DNA of 5,739 bases from Nitrospiria bacterium. Lineage in GTDB: Bacteria > Nitrospirota > Nitrospiria > Nitrospirales > UBA8639. This document shows positions 1-5,594 of the stretch, one piece after another; position 1 is the stretch's first letter; every line of letters starts with the position of its first letter. The translations under genes were made by a program, and so were the position numbers. The stretch spans positions 1 to 5,739 of the forward strand of contig JAUIKP010000241.1 in assembly GCA_030430725.1 (NCBI GenBank). Reading direction: 5' to 3'. The notes under the pieces are model-generated. The model saw only the letters and a list, made by a program, of their open reading frames with translations, did no database searches and had not been told where the DNA came from.

Positions 1-2362
1 GCCCCAACGCGAGACCCCCATCATTCATCGGAACCTGTGTGTGAGAGAGGACGATAAAACCTTCTGTCTCCAATGTCGTTTTCACAAGTTCAAACAACAC
101 CTGATTCTGAAACACGCCCCCGGACAGGACCACGGTCTGCAGTCGTCTTGGTCCATCAGAAGATTGCGCACATTGGTTGACCATACGGCAAATCACGTGA
201 GCCAACCCTTTATGAAACCGTGCCGCCATGACGGGAACCGGAGTCTTGAGAACGAGATCCCCCAACAACGCTTGCCACATTCCGAGCGGCTCCACATAGA
301 GTAACCCGGAATGATTCAATCGCGGAATGGAAAACGGGTACGCCAGGGCCTCATCTTCATGCAATAGGGTCTCCTCGTCAACCAGGGCTTCCATCTCCAT
401 CGGCGCTTGTCCCTCATGAAGAACCCGCTCGGGACATATGCCCATTGCGGCGGCGGCGGCATCAAACAAGCGACCGCAGGAACTGGCAAAAGGGCTGTTA
501 ATTCGATTGTGCAGCATGCGGTCCAACATCGTGCGGGGTTTTTTCTCAAGAAATTCGTACACCGGCAACCCGGAATAGTTTATCGCAAATTCCGGCCAAC
601 CCATCTCGGCCATGAGATGCGCATAGGTGTTCCGCCATGGTTCTTTAATCGCTTGAATTCCTCCAAGCATGGGAACGGGCTTAAAGGTGCCCACCCGTGT
701 AAAGCCGGCATAATCCGCCAGCAAAAACTCTCCACCCCAAATCGTTTGATCGTCTCCATACCCCAATCCATCTAAAATAACCCCGAGGACCGGTTCCGTC
801 GTGACAGGCACACCGTTTTCCGCCAGACATGCGGCGAGATGCGCATGGTGATGTTGAATTTCAACAATCGGAAGGTGCCCGGTGTTGGCTTTGGCCCGTC
901 CAAGCTTGCTCGACAGGTATTCCGGGTGCAGATCAACGGCGATTATTTCAGGGCTCTGCTCAAACAGCAGTTGGTATTGTGTGATGGCCCGTTGATAATC
1001 CGCATAGGCCAAAAAGTCCTCCAAATCTCCAATATGATGGGAGAGCAACGCTTGTCCGCCTTGCAGGAAACAGAAAGTATTTTTGAGTTCACCGCCCATA
1101 GCCAGAATGCCGGAAGTGTCGGCAAAGCCTGCTGGAAGCCATATCGGTGTGGGCGCATATCCTCGACTGCGCCGCAGCACTCGTGGAACCCCGGCCATGA
1201 CTTTGACGACCGAATCGTCAACACGTTGGGCAATCCCGCGATTGTGCAACACCACAAACTCGGCAAGGCCTTTTAAATGTTCTATGGCTTGGTCATTGTC
1301 GATCCACTGGGGTTCGCCGGCCTGATTCCCGCTGGTTAGCACAATCGGGTGAACCATGCGATGGAGGATTAAATGGTGCAGCGGTGAGTTGGGTAACATA
1401 CACCCATATGTCGACATGCCGGGAGCGACACTTGGCGCAAGGGCCTTCTCCGGATGGCGCTTAAGGATGACAATAGGAGCCGCCTGGCTTTGCAAGATTT
1501 CGGCTTCCTTCTCCCCTACCACACAATACCGGCGAATCATTTCCAGGTCGCGCGCCATTAATGCCAGAGGTTTTCCCTCCCTGTGTTTCAAGGCACGAAG
1601 CCGGCTGACCGCGTCTTCCCGTGTGGCATCACAGGCAAGTTGAAAACCGCCTAATCCTTTAATGGCCAGAATGTGCCCTTTCCGGAGAAGACTGAAGGCA
1701 GCATCTGCCTCATCCAGCATCGTATAGGAATGCCCCGTCAAGGGTTTTCCATCCAGACGTTCAATCCACACCTTCGGTCCGCATGCATGGCACGCGATCG
1801 GTTGAGCATGAAATCGCCGGTCTTGGGGATCGTGATATTCCTTCAGGCAGGCCTCGCACAGAGCAAATTCATTCATCGTGGTCGAAGGCCGGTCGTAGGG
1901 AATGCCTGTTTGGATGGTCAAGCGGGGGCCGCAATGCGTGCAGTTGGTAAAAGGATAACGGTAACGGCGGGCAAAAGGATCAAAGATCTCTTTAACGCAC
2001 TCCGGACATGGGGCCGCATCCGGAACAATGCCCGTCTCCACAAGACTGTGTTCGCTATCGGCGATGACAAACGTGGTTTCGGAAACGTCATCCAAGGAAA
2101 TGGAGCAGGTGAAAACGTCGGCAATCTTTGCAAGGGGTGGAGGATGTTGCGTCAGATCAGCCATGAATTTCCGGACATGCTCCTCCTCCCCAGCCACGCG
2201 AATCTGAAGCCCTTTTCCATTATTCGACACCTGGCCCCGGATATCATAGCGTTGGGCCAGGTTCCAGACCATCGGACGAAAGCCGACACCCTGGACCAGG
2301 CCTGACACCTGGATTTTGAAGGCCAGTTCGTGGGAATGGCTTACCGTCGCGGTTTCCATCAT
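1..2362 (-). CDS. hypF: Carbamoyltransferase HypF, [NiFe] hydrogenase maturation (3' end cut by window)
   Basis: HypF uses carbamoyl phosphate and ATP to make the thiocarbamate on HypE that becomes the CN ligands of the [NiFe] active site; it is cytoplasmic. The minus frame is open for 787 codons with no internal stop and shows every HypF domain in order. An acylphosphatase domain carries VQGVGFRP (catalytic Arg29) and Asn47. Four Cys pairs (119/122, 141/144, 169/172, 191/194) keep the exact HypF zinc-finger spacing 2-18-2-24-2-18-2. A YrdC-like domain has KGLGGFQ (235-241), KHREGKP (259-265), TSGN (343-346), RVDDSV (380-385) and LRRSRGYAP (396-404). A Kae1-like domain has GGELKNTF, HHHAH (504-508), EPWR, SGGVFQN (747-753) and NDGGLALG at the edge. 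Only a short C-terminal tail should be missing. ATG at 2362 gives an ATGA overlap with the NHL gene and a GGAG at 2373-2376; the next codon (2359) is also ATG. TSGN where TSAN is usual is a mild variation. Confidence 0.97.
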   Translation of the reverse strand, partial: MMETATVSHSHELAFKIQVSGLVQGVGFRPMVWNLAQRYDIRGQVSNNGKGLQIRVAGEEEHVRKFMADLTQHPPPLAKIADVFTCSISLDDVSETTFVIADSEHSLVETGIVPDAAPCPECVKEIFDPFARRYRYPFTNCTHCGPRLTIQTGIPYDRPSTTMNEFALCEACLKEYHDPQDRRFHAQPIACHACGPKVWIERLDGKPLTGHSYTMLDEADAAFSLLRKGHILAIKGLGGFQLACDATREDAVSRLRALKHREGKPLALMARDLEMIRRYCVVGEKEAEILQSQAAPIVILKRHPEKALAPSVAPGMSTYGCMLPNSPLHHLILHRMVHPIVLTSGNQAGEPQWIDNDQAIEHLKGLAEFVVLHNRGIAQRVDDSVVKVMAGVPRVLRRSRGYAPTPIWLPAGFADTSGILAMGGELKNTFCFLQGGQALLSHHIGDLEDFLAYADYQRAITQYQLLFEQSPEIIAVDLHPEYLSSKLGRAKANTGHLPIVEIQHHHAHLAACLAENGVPVTTEPVLGVILDGLGYGDDQTIWGGEFLLADYAGFTRVGTFKPVPMLGGIQAIKEPWRNTYAHLMAEMGWPEFAINYSGLPVYEFLEKKPRTMLDRMLHNRINSPFASSCGRLFDAAAAAMGICPERVLHEGQAPMEMEALVDEETLLHEDEALAYPFSIPRLNHSGLLYVEPLGMWQALLGDLVLKTPVPVMAARFHKGLAHVICRMVNQCAQSSDGPRRLQTVVLSGGVFQNQVLFELVKTTLETEGFIVLSHTQVPMNDGGLALG

Positions 2363-2706
2363 GAAAGCAACGCTCCATTCATGGCCCACAACTGAACCCG
2401 ATTGTTGCCTGAGTCCGACACCACCACCCATTTCCCAGATGCATGCACCTGATACGGCCAGCACAGGCTCCCTCTCACGGGAAATCGCCACTGGTTGTCG
2501 CCTTTCGCGTGGTAGGTGGGTTGGCCCGCCAACGCCCGGGCTTTGGCTCCTGTCTGCAAACCGGATGCATGCCAGCCCAGTATCCGGCAATTGGCGGTAT
2601 CTGCCGTGATTAACCAGGAGTGCATGGCCGTAATCCCGTAAGGCATGTTCAGTGTTTCTGCCCGTGGGCAATAAAGGCTGCTATTCAGAACAACTAAAGC
2701 AGACAT
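2359..2706 (-). CDS. Short NHL-repeat protein, probably N-terminally truncated
   Basis: The 115-residue frame contains two recognisable NHL units: residues 22-45 (PYGITAMHSWLITADTANCRILGW) would be the first, with the signature ADTANCRILGW, and residues 84-107 the second, ending VVSDSGNNRVQLW. Between them lies a linker with AGQPTYHAKGDNQW. NHL repeats build beta-propellers of about six blades, typically in proteins of 300 residues or more, so two blades cannot close a propeller. The start is uncertain: the ATG at 2706 has no well-placed ribosome binding site, and an in-frame stop lies eight codons upstream. Its stop overlaps the hypF start by four bases (ATGA), so it sits first in a coupled unit with hypF. 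From general knowledge, NHL-repeat proteins do occur in some uptake-hydrogenase clusters, which fits; their role there is unclear. Best read as the surviving 3' end of a longer gene, perhaps still translated to drive hypF. Confidence 0.6.
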   Translation of the reverse strand: MSALVVLNSSLYCPRAETLNMPYGITAMHSWLITADTANCRILGWHASGLQTGAKARALAGQPTYHAKGDNQWRFPVRGSLCWPYQVHASGKWVVVSDSGNNRVQLWAMNGALLS

Positions 2707-2860
2707 CGTTTGGCCAAAGATCCACCACCTCTATAGGATCATAACTTAATCGCCGTCCCACGGGAAATTGACATTGGTCCACTCCTCCCAAAACCTGTTT
2801 CGAAAAATCCTGGGGGTGTTTTAAAGACCAATTTACAAGGCCAGGACCCCGAATACATTT
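2681..2860 (-). pseudogene. Coding-like 59-codon open segment, possible gene remnant
   Basis: Between a TAG at 2863-2861 and a TAG at 2683-2681 the minus strand is open for 59 codons, and the conceptual peptide looks like real protein rather than chance: it contains DQCQFPVGRRLSYDP and later IEVVDLWPNDVCFSCSE, rich in Trp, Tyr, Pro and paired Cys. There is no ATG; the possible starts are ATT at codon 3, TTG at codon 24 and GTG at codons 27 and 34, none with a clear ribosome binding site. I do not recognise the family. Its last nine codons, counting the stop, overlap the first codons of the NHL frame in another phase, so it could be the upstream part of the same NHL gene after a frameshift or deletion, the 3' end of another lost hydrogenase-cluster gene, or chance. 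Confidence 0.3.
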
Positions 2861-2863
2861 CTA

Positions 2864-3293
2864 CAATTGATCAATAATTATTAACAAATAACTGTTTTAA
2901 AAATATTCCTTCGCCTTCATCGCGCTGACCCTTTATGCACAGGCCAACGGTTCGACCTTCGCATCCGACGAAGGCTAACGCCACCTTCGTCCTTCTTCCG
3001 GAGGGAGCACCTTCTTCTCTTTTGGTTTGAAAGTTTTTGGTCAGAATCGAAATACGCATAAATTACCAGCTCAAATGTATTCGATTAAGACTCAATCTAC
3101 GACTGTTGATCAATTTAAATGTTTCCTTCAACGGGAGACTCGATGGCCGTTTTTCAGCTGCGAATACTTAATGAACTCAATCTTTGCGTACAGGAATGCC
3201 AAATCCCTCTTTCTGTGTGTCCTGAAGAAGGAGAGGCAAGGTATTCCCAATCAGAGGCCCTCATTATGAACTCTTCTGCACCCTGAAAAAAGA
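2864..3293. other. Long intergenic spacer with no convincing gene
   Basis: Several frames of 60 to 80 codons cross this stretch, but none has a plausible start with a ribosome binding site or a recognisable protein pattern. It opens with the perfect palindrome ATTGATCAAT (2866-2875); the core TTGATCAA recurs near 3107. A GC-rich island with inverted arms follows at 2908-3013. The rest is A+T-rich and I see no RNA gene in it. Confidence 0.5.
2908..3013. repeat. GC-rich island with mutually pairing inverted arms (possible intergenic repeat)
   Basis: The motif CCTTCG occurs at 2908-2913, 2956-2961 and within 2984-2991, and its complement CGAAGG at 2969-2974. Two alternative hairpins result: CCTTCG/CGAAGG with a 7-base loop (2956-2974), and the perfect 8-bp stem GACGAAGG/CCTTCGTC with a 9-base loop (2967-2991). 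They share the central arm, so only one can form at a time. The block is clearly richer in G+C than its flanks. It may be a REP- or MITE-like unit, the worn end of a mobile element, or part of a leader RNA; other copies in the genome would be needed to call it a repeat. Confidence 0.35.
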
Positions 3294-3304
3294 TTGCTAT
3301 TCCC

Positions 3305-3335
3305 CTGCCAACCTCGTGCAAATAAAGTGTATAAT
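3305..3335 (+). promoter_or_regulatory. Probable sigma-70-type promoter of the type-1 copper protein gene
   Basis: A perfect TATAAT lies at 3330-3335. The best upstream -35 match is CTGCCA at 3305-3310, with a long 19-base spacer, so the -10 carries most of the call. A start near 3342 would give a 5' leader of about 74 bases. The octamer AATAAAGT is repeated directly at 3321-3328 and 3333-3340, flanking and overlapping the -10 box; it could be a regulator site. Confidence 0.4.
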
Positions 3336-3400
3336 AAAGTAGGATTTGGCTTCGACAAGTGAAGAGAATTCGCTTGGGTAGGAAAGGAAAGGCAATCGAG

Positions 3401-3406
3401 AAGGAG
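3401..3406 (+). promoter_or_regulatory. Ribosome binding site deciding the cupredoxin start
   Basis: AAGGAG lies nine bases before the ATG at 3416. The upstream GTG at 3359 lies near the predicted transcript start and has no such site, and the downstream ATG at 3509 would remove the positive n-region of the signal peptide. The site therefore favours 3416. Confidence 0.6.
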
Positions 3407-3415
3407 TTAAAGAAA

Positions 3416-3865
3416 ATGTGGTTGCTGAAAAATGAGATTTACAGGAAGAACATAAAAAAGAGACGATGCGAGGGGTATGAGTTCCTGAAGAGAGGCAGAA
3501 TTGCCATTATGATAGGTTGTCTGGTTTTATTCGCGCCTTTTGCCCTGGATAACCTGTCCGCTGCTCCATCATCCCTGAGAATTATCCTTGGCACATTCTC
3601 CCCGTATTATTCGCCGAAATTCGCTCACATTAAAACAGGTACTCTTATCTCCTGGGAGAATCCGACTGCAGATCTGCATACCATCACCCACGATGGGTGT
3701 AAAACAGGAGAGTGGTGCGCCTTTGATTCAGGCCCTCTTGGCCCCAACCGTACATTCACCCTTCATCATTTAGCGCCTGGCCAGTATCCCTACCATTGTT
3801 CATTTCATCCCATCATGCAAGGCACCCTTGTGGTGACTGAGTCTGATACTTCTCGCGAGACATAA
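3416..3865 (+). CDS. Exported type-1 copper protein (plastocyanin/amicyanin-like cupredoxin)
   Basis: The 149-residue product is a small blue-copper-type electron carrier expected outside the cytoplasmic membrane. A basic N-terminus (about residues 5-28) precedes a hydrophobic stretch (29-44) and an Ala-rich site near LSA-AP (47-51) that suits signal peptidase I; the n-region is unusually long. The mature part has the cupredoxin pattern: the first ligand is probably His88 in LHTITHD, followed by LAPGQYPYHCSFHPIM with Cys128, His131 and Met134. The Cys-x2-His-x2-Met spacing matches amicyanin rather than plastocyanin, which has x4 before Met. Two extra Cys (95 and 101) in DGCKTGEWC could form a disulfide near the first ligand. 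The gene stands alone on the plus strand with its own promoter and faces the minus-strand copper gene. The electron partner cannot be read from the sequence. A GTG at 3359 is an alternative, less likely start. Confidence 0.88.
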   Translation: MWLLKNEIYRKNIKKRRCEGYEFLKRGRIAIMIGCLVLFAPFALDNLSAAPSSLRIILGTFSPYYSPKFAHIKTGTLISWENPTADLHTITHDGCKTGEWCAFDSGPLGPNRTFTLHHLAPGQYPYHCSFHPIMQGTLVVTESDTSRET

Positions 3866-4031
3866 GATAGAGTACGTACGAAACATTCAATCCCTTGCGT
3901 TGTTTCTCGTCGCATAGGAATCTTTAATTGATGCTCATGGCTCACAAAACGATTTTTTCCAGTCCTTGTTGCCAACCTGGCATACATAATACCCGTTATA
4001 GGCCATTGGACCACTCGAACAGATTCAGGCC

Positions 4032-4064
4032 TCCGTTTCACAAAACGGATTAAGCCATCTTAAT
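4032..4064. repeat. Two abutting small hairpins between convergent genes
   Basis: TCCGTTT/AAACGGA (4032-4038 and 4043-4049, loop CACA) is followed at once by ATTAAG/CTTAAT (4049-4054 and 4059-4064, loop CCAT); they share base 4049. There is no T-run directly after either arm on the plus strand, so this is not a classic terminator. It lies about 170 bases past the plus-strand cupredoxin stop and may help end or stabilise that transcript. Confidence 0.35.
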
Positions 4065-4093
4065 ACCTGAAAAAAGTTTTCCCCCAGATCCTC

Positions 4094-4133
4094 AAAAAAA
4101 AAGAGAGCTGCGCGTTATGGCACAGCTCTCTTT
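4094..4133 (-). terminator. Rho-independent terminator of the minus-strand copper gene
   Basis: On the minus strand an 11-bp perfect stem (AAAGAGAGCTG at 4133-4123 pairing with 4110-4100) with a 12-base loop runs into a tract of nine T (opposite the A-run 4094-4102). It starts about 10 bases past the stop codon at 4144. On the plus strand only three T follow the stem, so any action there would be weak. Confidence 0.9.
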
Positions 4134-4143
4134 AAGACGTTGA

Positions 4144-4599
4144 TTAAAAATCCAACGGATGCCCCAGATTATTTAAATGCTCCATCCCAATACAATCTAA
4201 AATGCAATACGCCCGATATTGAGTACCTTTGTTTCCGCTCTGGAAAATAACATGTGCTCGTTGGTTGAGCGCCCAAATCTTCTGAGTTTCTTTTGTCCAA
4301 CCCTCAGCACCCGTAATGGCGACCTGGTGCGTATCTCCATACGCCAAGCTGGTCAGGTTCTCATCAAACACAAAGGTAATTCGGACCAGCTTATCTTTGG
4401 GAATTTTCAAAATATTCTTTTCATCAAATGTCTTTCCTTTTTGATCAATAAACCCTTTTTGATTGACTTTCACTGTGATCTCTACATCGACCTTCTCTGA
4501 AATGATGGCTGAAGCATTGGCGATGGGTACATGCAGCCCTCCACTCAAGAATGCGAGTGCAGAAGCCAACATCAAACTTTTCATAAACTGGTCCTTCAT
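4144..4599 (-). CDS. Exported cupredoxin-like protein with CuA-like Cys-x3-Cys motif
   Basis: The 151-residue product begins with a clear signal peptide: a short n-region, a hydrophobic core MKSLMLASALAFLSGGL (6-22) and cleavage near ANASA (27-31). The remaining 120 residues read as a beta-sandwich: a strand ending in ITFVFDEN, then GDTHQVAI with His91 in the place of the first cupredoxin ligand, and near the C-terminus YRAYCILDCIGMEHL with Cys132, Cys136, Met139 and His141. CuA centres use Cys-x3-Cys-x3-His-x2-Met; here the next His is one residue further and Met precedes it, so the ligand set differs. A mononuclear copper site or a copper carrier is equally possible. GGGGAGG at 4605-4611 sits five bases before the ATG at 4599; Met6 is a second possible start with AAGGA before it. 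It lies 116 bases after the Cys/His-rich gene on the same strand and ends at a strong terminator. Confidence 0.82.
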   Translation of the reverse strand: MKDQFMKSLMLASALAFLSGGLHVPIANASAIISEKVDVEITVKVNQKGFIDQKGKTFDEKNILKIPKDKLVRITFVFDENLTSLAYGDTHQVAITGAEGWTKETQKIWALNQRAHVIFQSGNKGTQYRAYCILDCIGMEHLNNLGHPLDF

Positions 4600-4604
4600 T
4601 GATG

Positions 4605-4611
4605 CCTCCCC
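4605..4611 (-). promoter_or_regulatory. Ribosome binding site of the CuA-like protein gene
   Basis: GGGGAGG on the minus strand lies five bases before ATG at 4599 and supports that start over the in-frame ATG five codons later. Confidence 0.55.
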
Positions 4612-4715
4612 TTATATGGCTTTTGTATTACTTTTTCTCAGCGTTCCTGCTTCAATAGTATCCTTTGATCGGCCAATGCCATAGTCGTGAACACCCTGGC
4701 AAAGATCGCATTCCT

Positions 4716-4985
4716 TTAGCCAATAACATTGGAACCTATTTGCCTCAGATCCTCCTGATGTTTACAAACCTCTTGGTCATGAATTTTTTTCGCTTCTTCG
4801 GTATGAGTGCATTCCTGTCCGCATGTAGGCACACCTTCATTGTGCAAAAACTCCGAACAGGTAGTTGCCTCCACACCCCCATGATCTGCCCCACGGAAGA
4901 CATTAAATTCAAAATTCACTTCGCATTTCTTTTTCGAAATGGGACAATCCAGCGTCATTGCGGCTTGAGGGACTTGTTTGTTCAT
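4716..4985 (-). CDS. Small Cys/His-rich cytoplasmic protein, unknown function
   Basis: The 89-residue protein has no signal peptide or membrane segment. It carries six Cys (14, 21, 43, 55, 59, 74) and five His (35, 48, 61, 69, 76). The pairs are spaced DCPISKKKC (14-21) and CGQEC (55-59), followed by a charged, probably helical tail, HTEEAKKIHDQEVCKHQ. This pattern suggests bound metal (zinc, copper or an iron-sulfur cluster), but I do not recognise a named family. The start is well supported: AAGGAGG at 4998-5004 stands 12 bases before the ATG, with no in-frame competitor. Codons look ordinary and the frame continues cleanly to its TAA. It precedes the CuA-like gene by 116 bases on the same strand with no terminator between, so the two are probably co-transcribed, and a role in metal handling for that exported protein is a reasonable inference without direct evidence. 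Confidence 0.75.
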   Translation of the reverse strand: MNKQVPQAAMTLDCPISKKKCEVNFEFNVFRGADHGGVEATTCSEFLHNEGVPTCGQECTHTEEAKKIHDQEVCKHQEDLRQIGSNVIG

Positions 4986-4997
4986 TTGATTAAGGTT

Positions 4998-5004
4998 CCT
5001 CCTT
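4998..5004 (-). promoter_or_regulatory. Ribosome binding site of the Cys/His-rich gene
   Basis: AAGGAGG is a near-perfect anti-Shine-Dalgarno match, 12 bases before the ATG at 4985, slightly far but unopposed. Upstream is a very A+T-rich stretch (5005-5022) with TATATA that may include the -10; no convincing -35 is visible. Confidence 0.6.
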
Positions 5005-5594
5005 TTTTATATAAAAATTTTTGGAAAGGCATATGCATTCTCTATTAGCATTGATAACGTTGTTTCCTACGAACCCTATCTTCGGAAATATCAAGTGTTA
5101 GATGGTTTCCCTCTTAGGGAAAAGCTTTTTCTAAAAAAGCATGGAAATCTAAGTCTTCCTTCAGGAACCCTGATATCAAAATTGTCCAATGACTGAAACG
5201 GTAATTGGTCCCTGCCGCTTGAACGAAGATTACTTGCGGGGAATCAAGCTCTTGGGTCCTATTGTCCGACAAGTATCCTATGGGAATTTTTGTTCTTAAA
5301 AGGGTTTCGGAATGGAGAAGGAAAACTTGAATGGCTATGGGTAGGCAATTCAACGAGAAATACTTAAGCGGGCTCAGGCGAAATGATACGTCCTATTGAG
5401 GCCCTCCTCTAATTATTGGCCACCAGTTAATAATCTGAATAGCCAGTCAGTATTTCGCTGAGAAAATTCCTAAAGTACGTGCACCGGAACATGTTCAGAT
5501 AATGACCATCAATAAATCACAATGAATACCCGATAAGTCAAAAAGACGTGTCAGAGAGCAACAAGATCAGGATAACCTCATATAGAGCAGCCCG
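5005..5594. other. A+T-rich spacer with hairpins and one doubtful small frame
   Basis: About 590 bases hold no gene I can support well. A 79-codon minus frame (5353 to 5114) starts only with TTG, lacks a ribosome binding site and matches no family I know, though its C-terminal half (SGFLKEDLDFHAFLEKAFP) could be a decayed coding remnant. Two compact hairpins lie at 5106-5140. The stretch 5360-5594 shows no RNA gene, strong promoter or long repeat that I can recognise. Confidence 0.45.
5106..5140. repeat. Two consecutive tri-loop hairpins
   Basis: TTTCCCT/AGGGAAA (5106-5112 and 5116-5122, loop CTT) is followed by GCTTTTT/AAAAAGC (5124-5130 and 5134-5140, loop CTA). The self-complementary AAAAGCTTTT (5120-5129) bridges them. 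Neither is followed by a clean T-run, so a terminator role is uncertain. They overlap the stop of the doubtful minus frame ending at 5114. Confidence 0.35.

Noticed and set aside
41..2305. Several plus-strand open frames of 80 to 210 codons
   Set aside because: They lie antisense to hypF, whose 787-codon frame contains every family motif; none of the plus products resembles a protein family.
2871..3059. 62-codon minus frame across the GC-rich island
   Set aside because: No recognisable pattern or good ribosome binding site; it is explained by the palindromic GC-rich block.
3027..3269. 80-codon plus frame before the cupredoxin promoter
   Set aside because: TTG start without a ribosome binding site and no protein-like pattern; possible but unsupported.
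3294..3299. TTGCTA as a -35 box for the TATAAT at 3330
   Set aside because: The spacer would be 30 bases, far beyond the 16-19 usual for sigma-70-type promoters.
3500..3530. Lipoprotein signal around MIGC in the cupredoxin leader
   Set aside because: The residues before Cys35 (Met-Ile-Gly) lack the usual Leu at -3 and the Cys falls at the start of the hydrophobic core rather than its end.
3805..4041. 78-codon minus frame overlapping the 3' end of the cupredoxin gene
   Set aside because: Antisense to the well-supported cupredoxin C-terminus; no pattern of its own.
4665..5048. 127-codon plus frame
   Set aside because: Antisense to the Cys/His-rich gene, which has a strong ribosome binding site and a coherent metal-ligand pattern.
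5114..5353. 79-codon minus frame as a gene
   Set aside because: TTG start only, no ribosome binding site and no recognisable family; noted only as a possible remnant.
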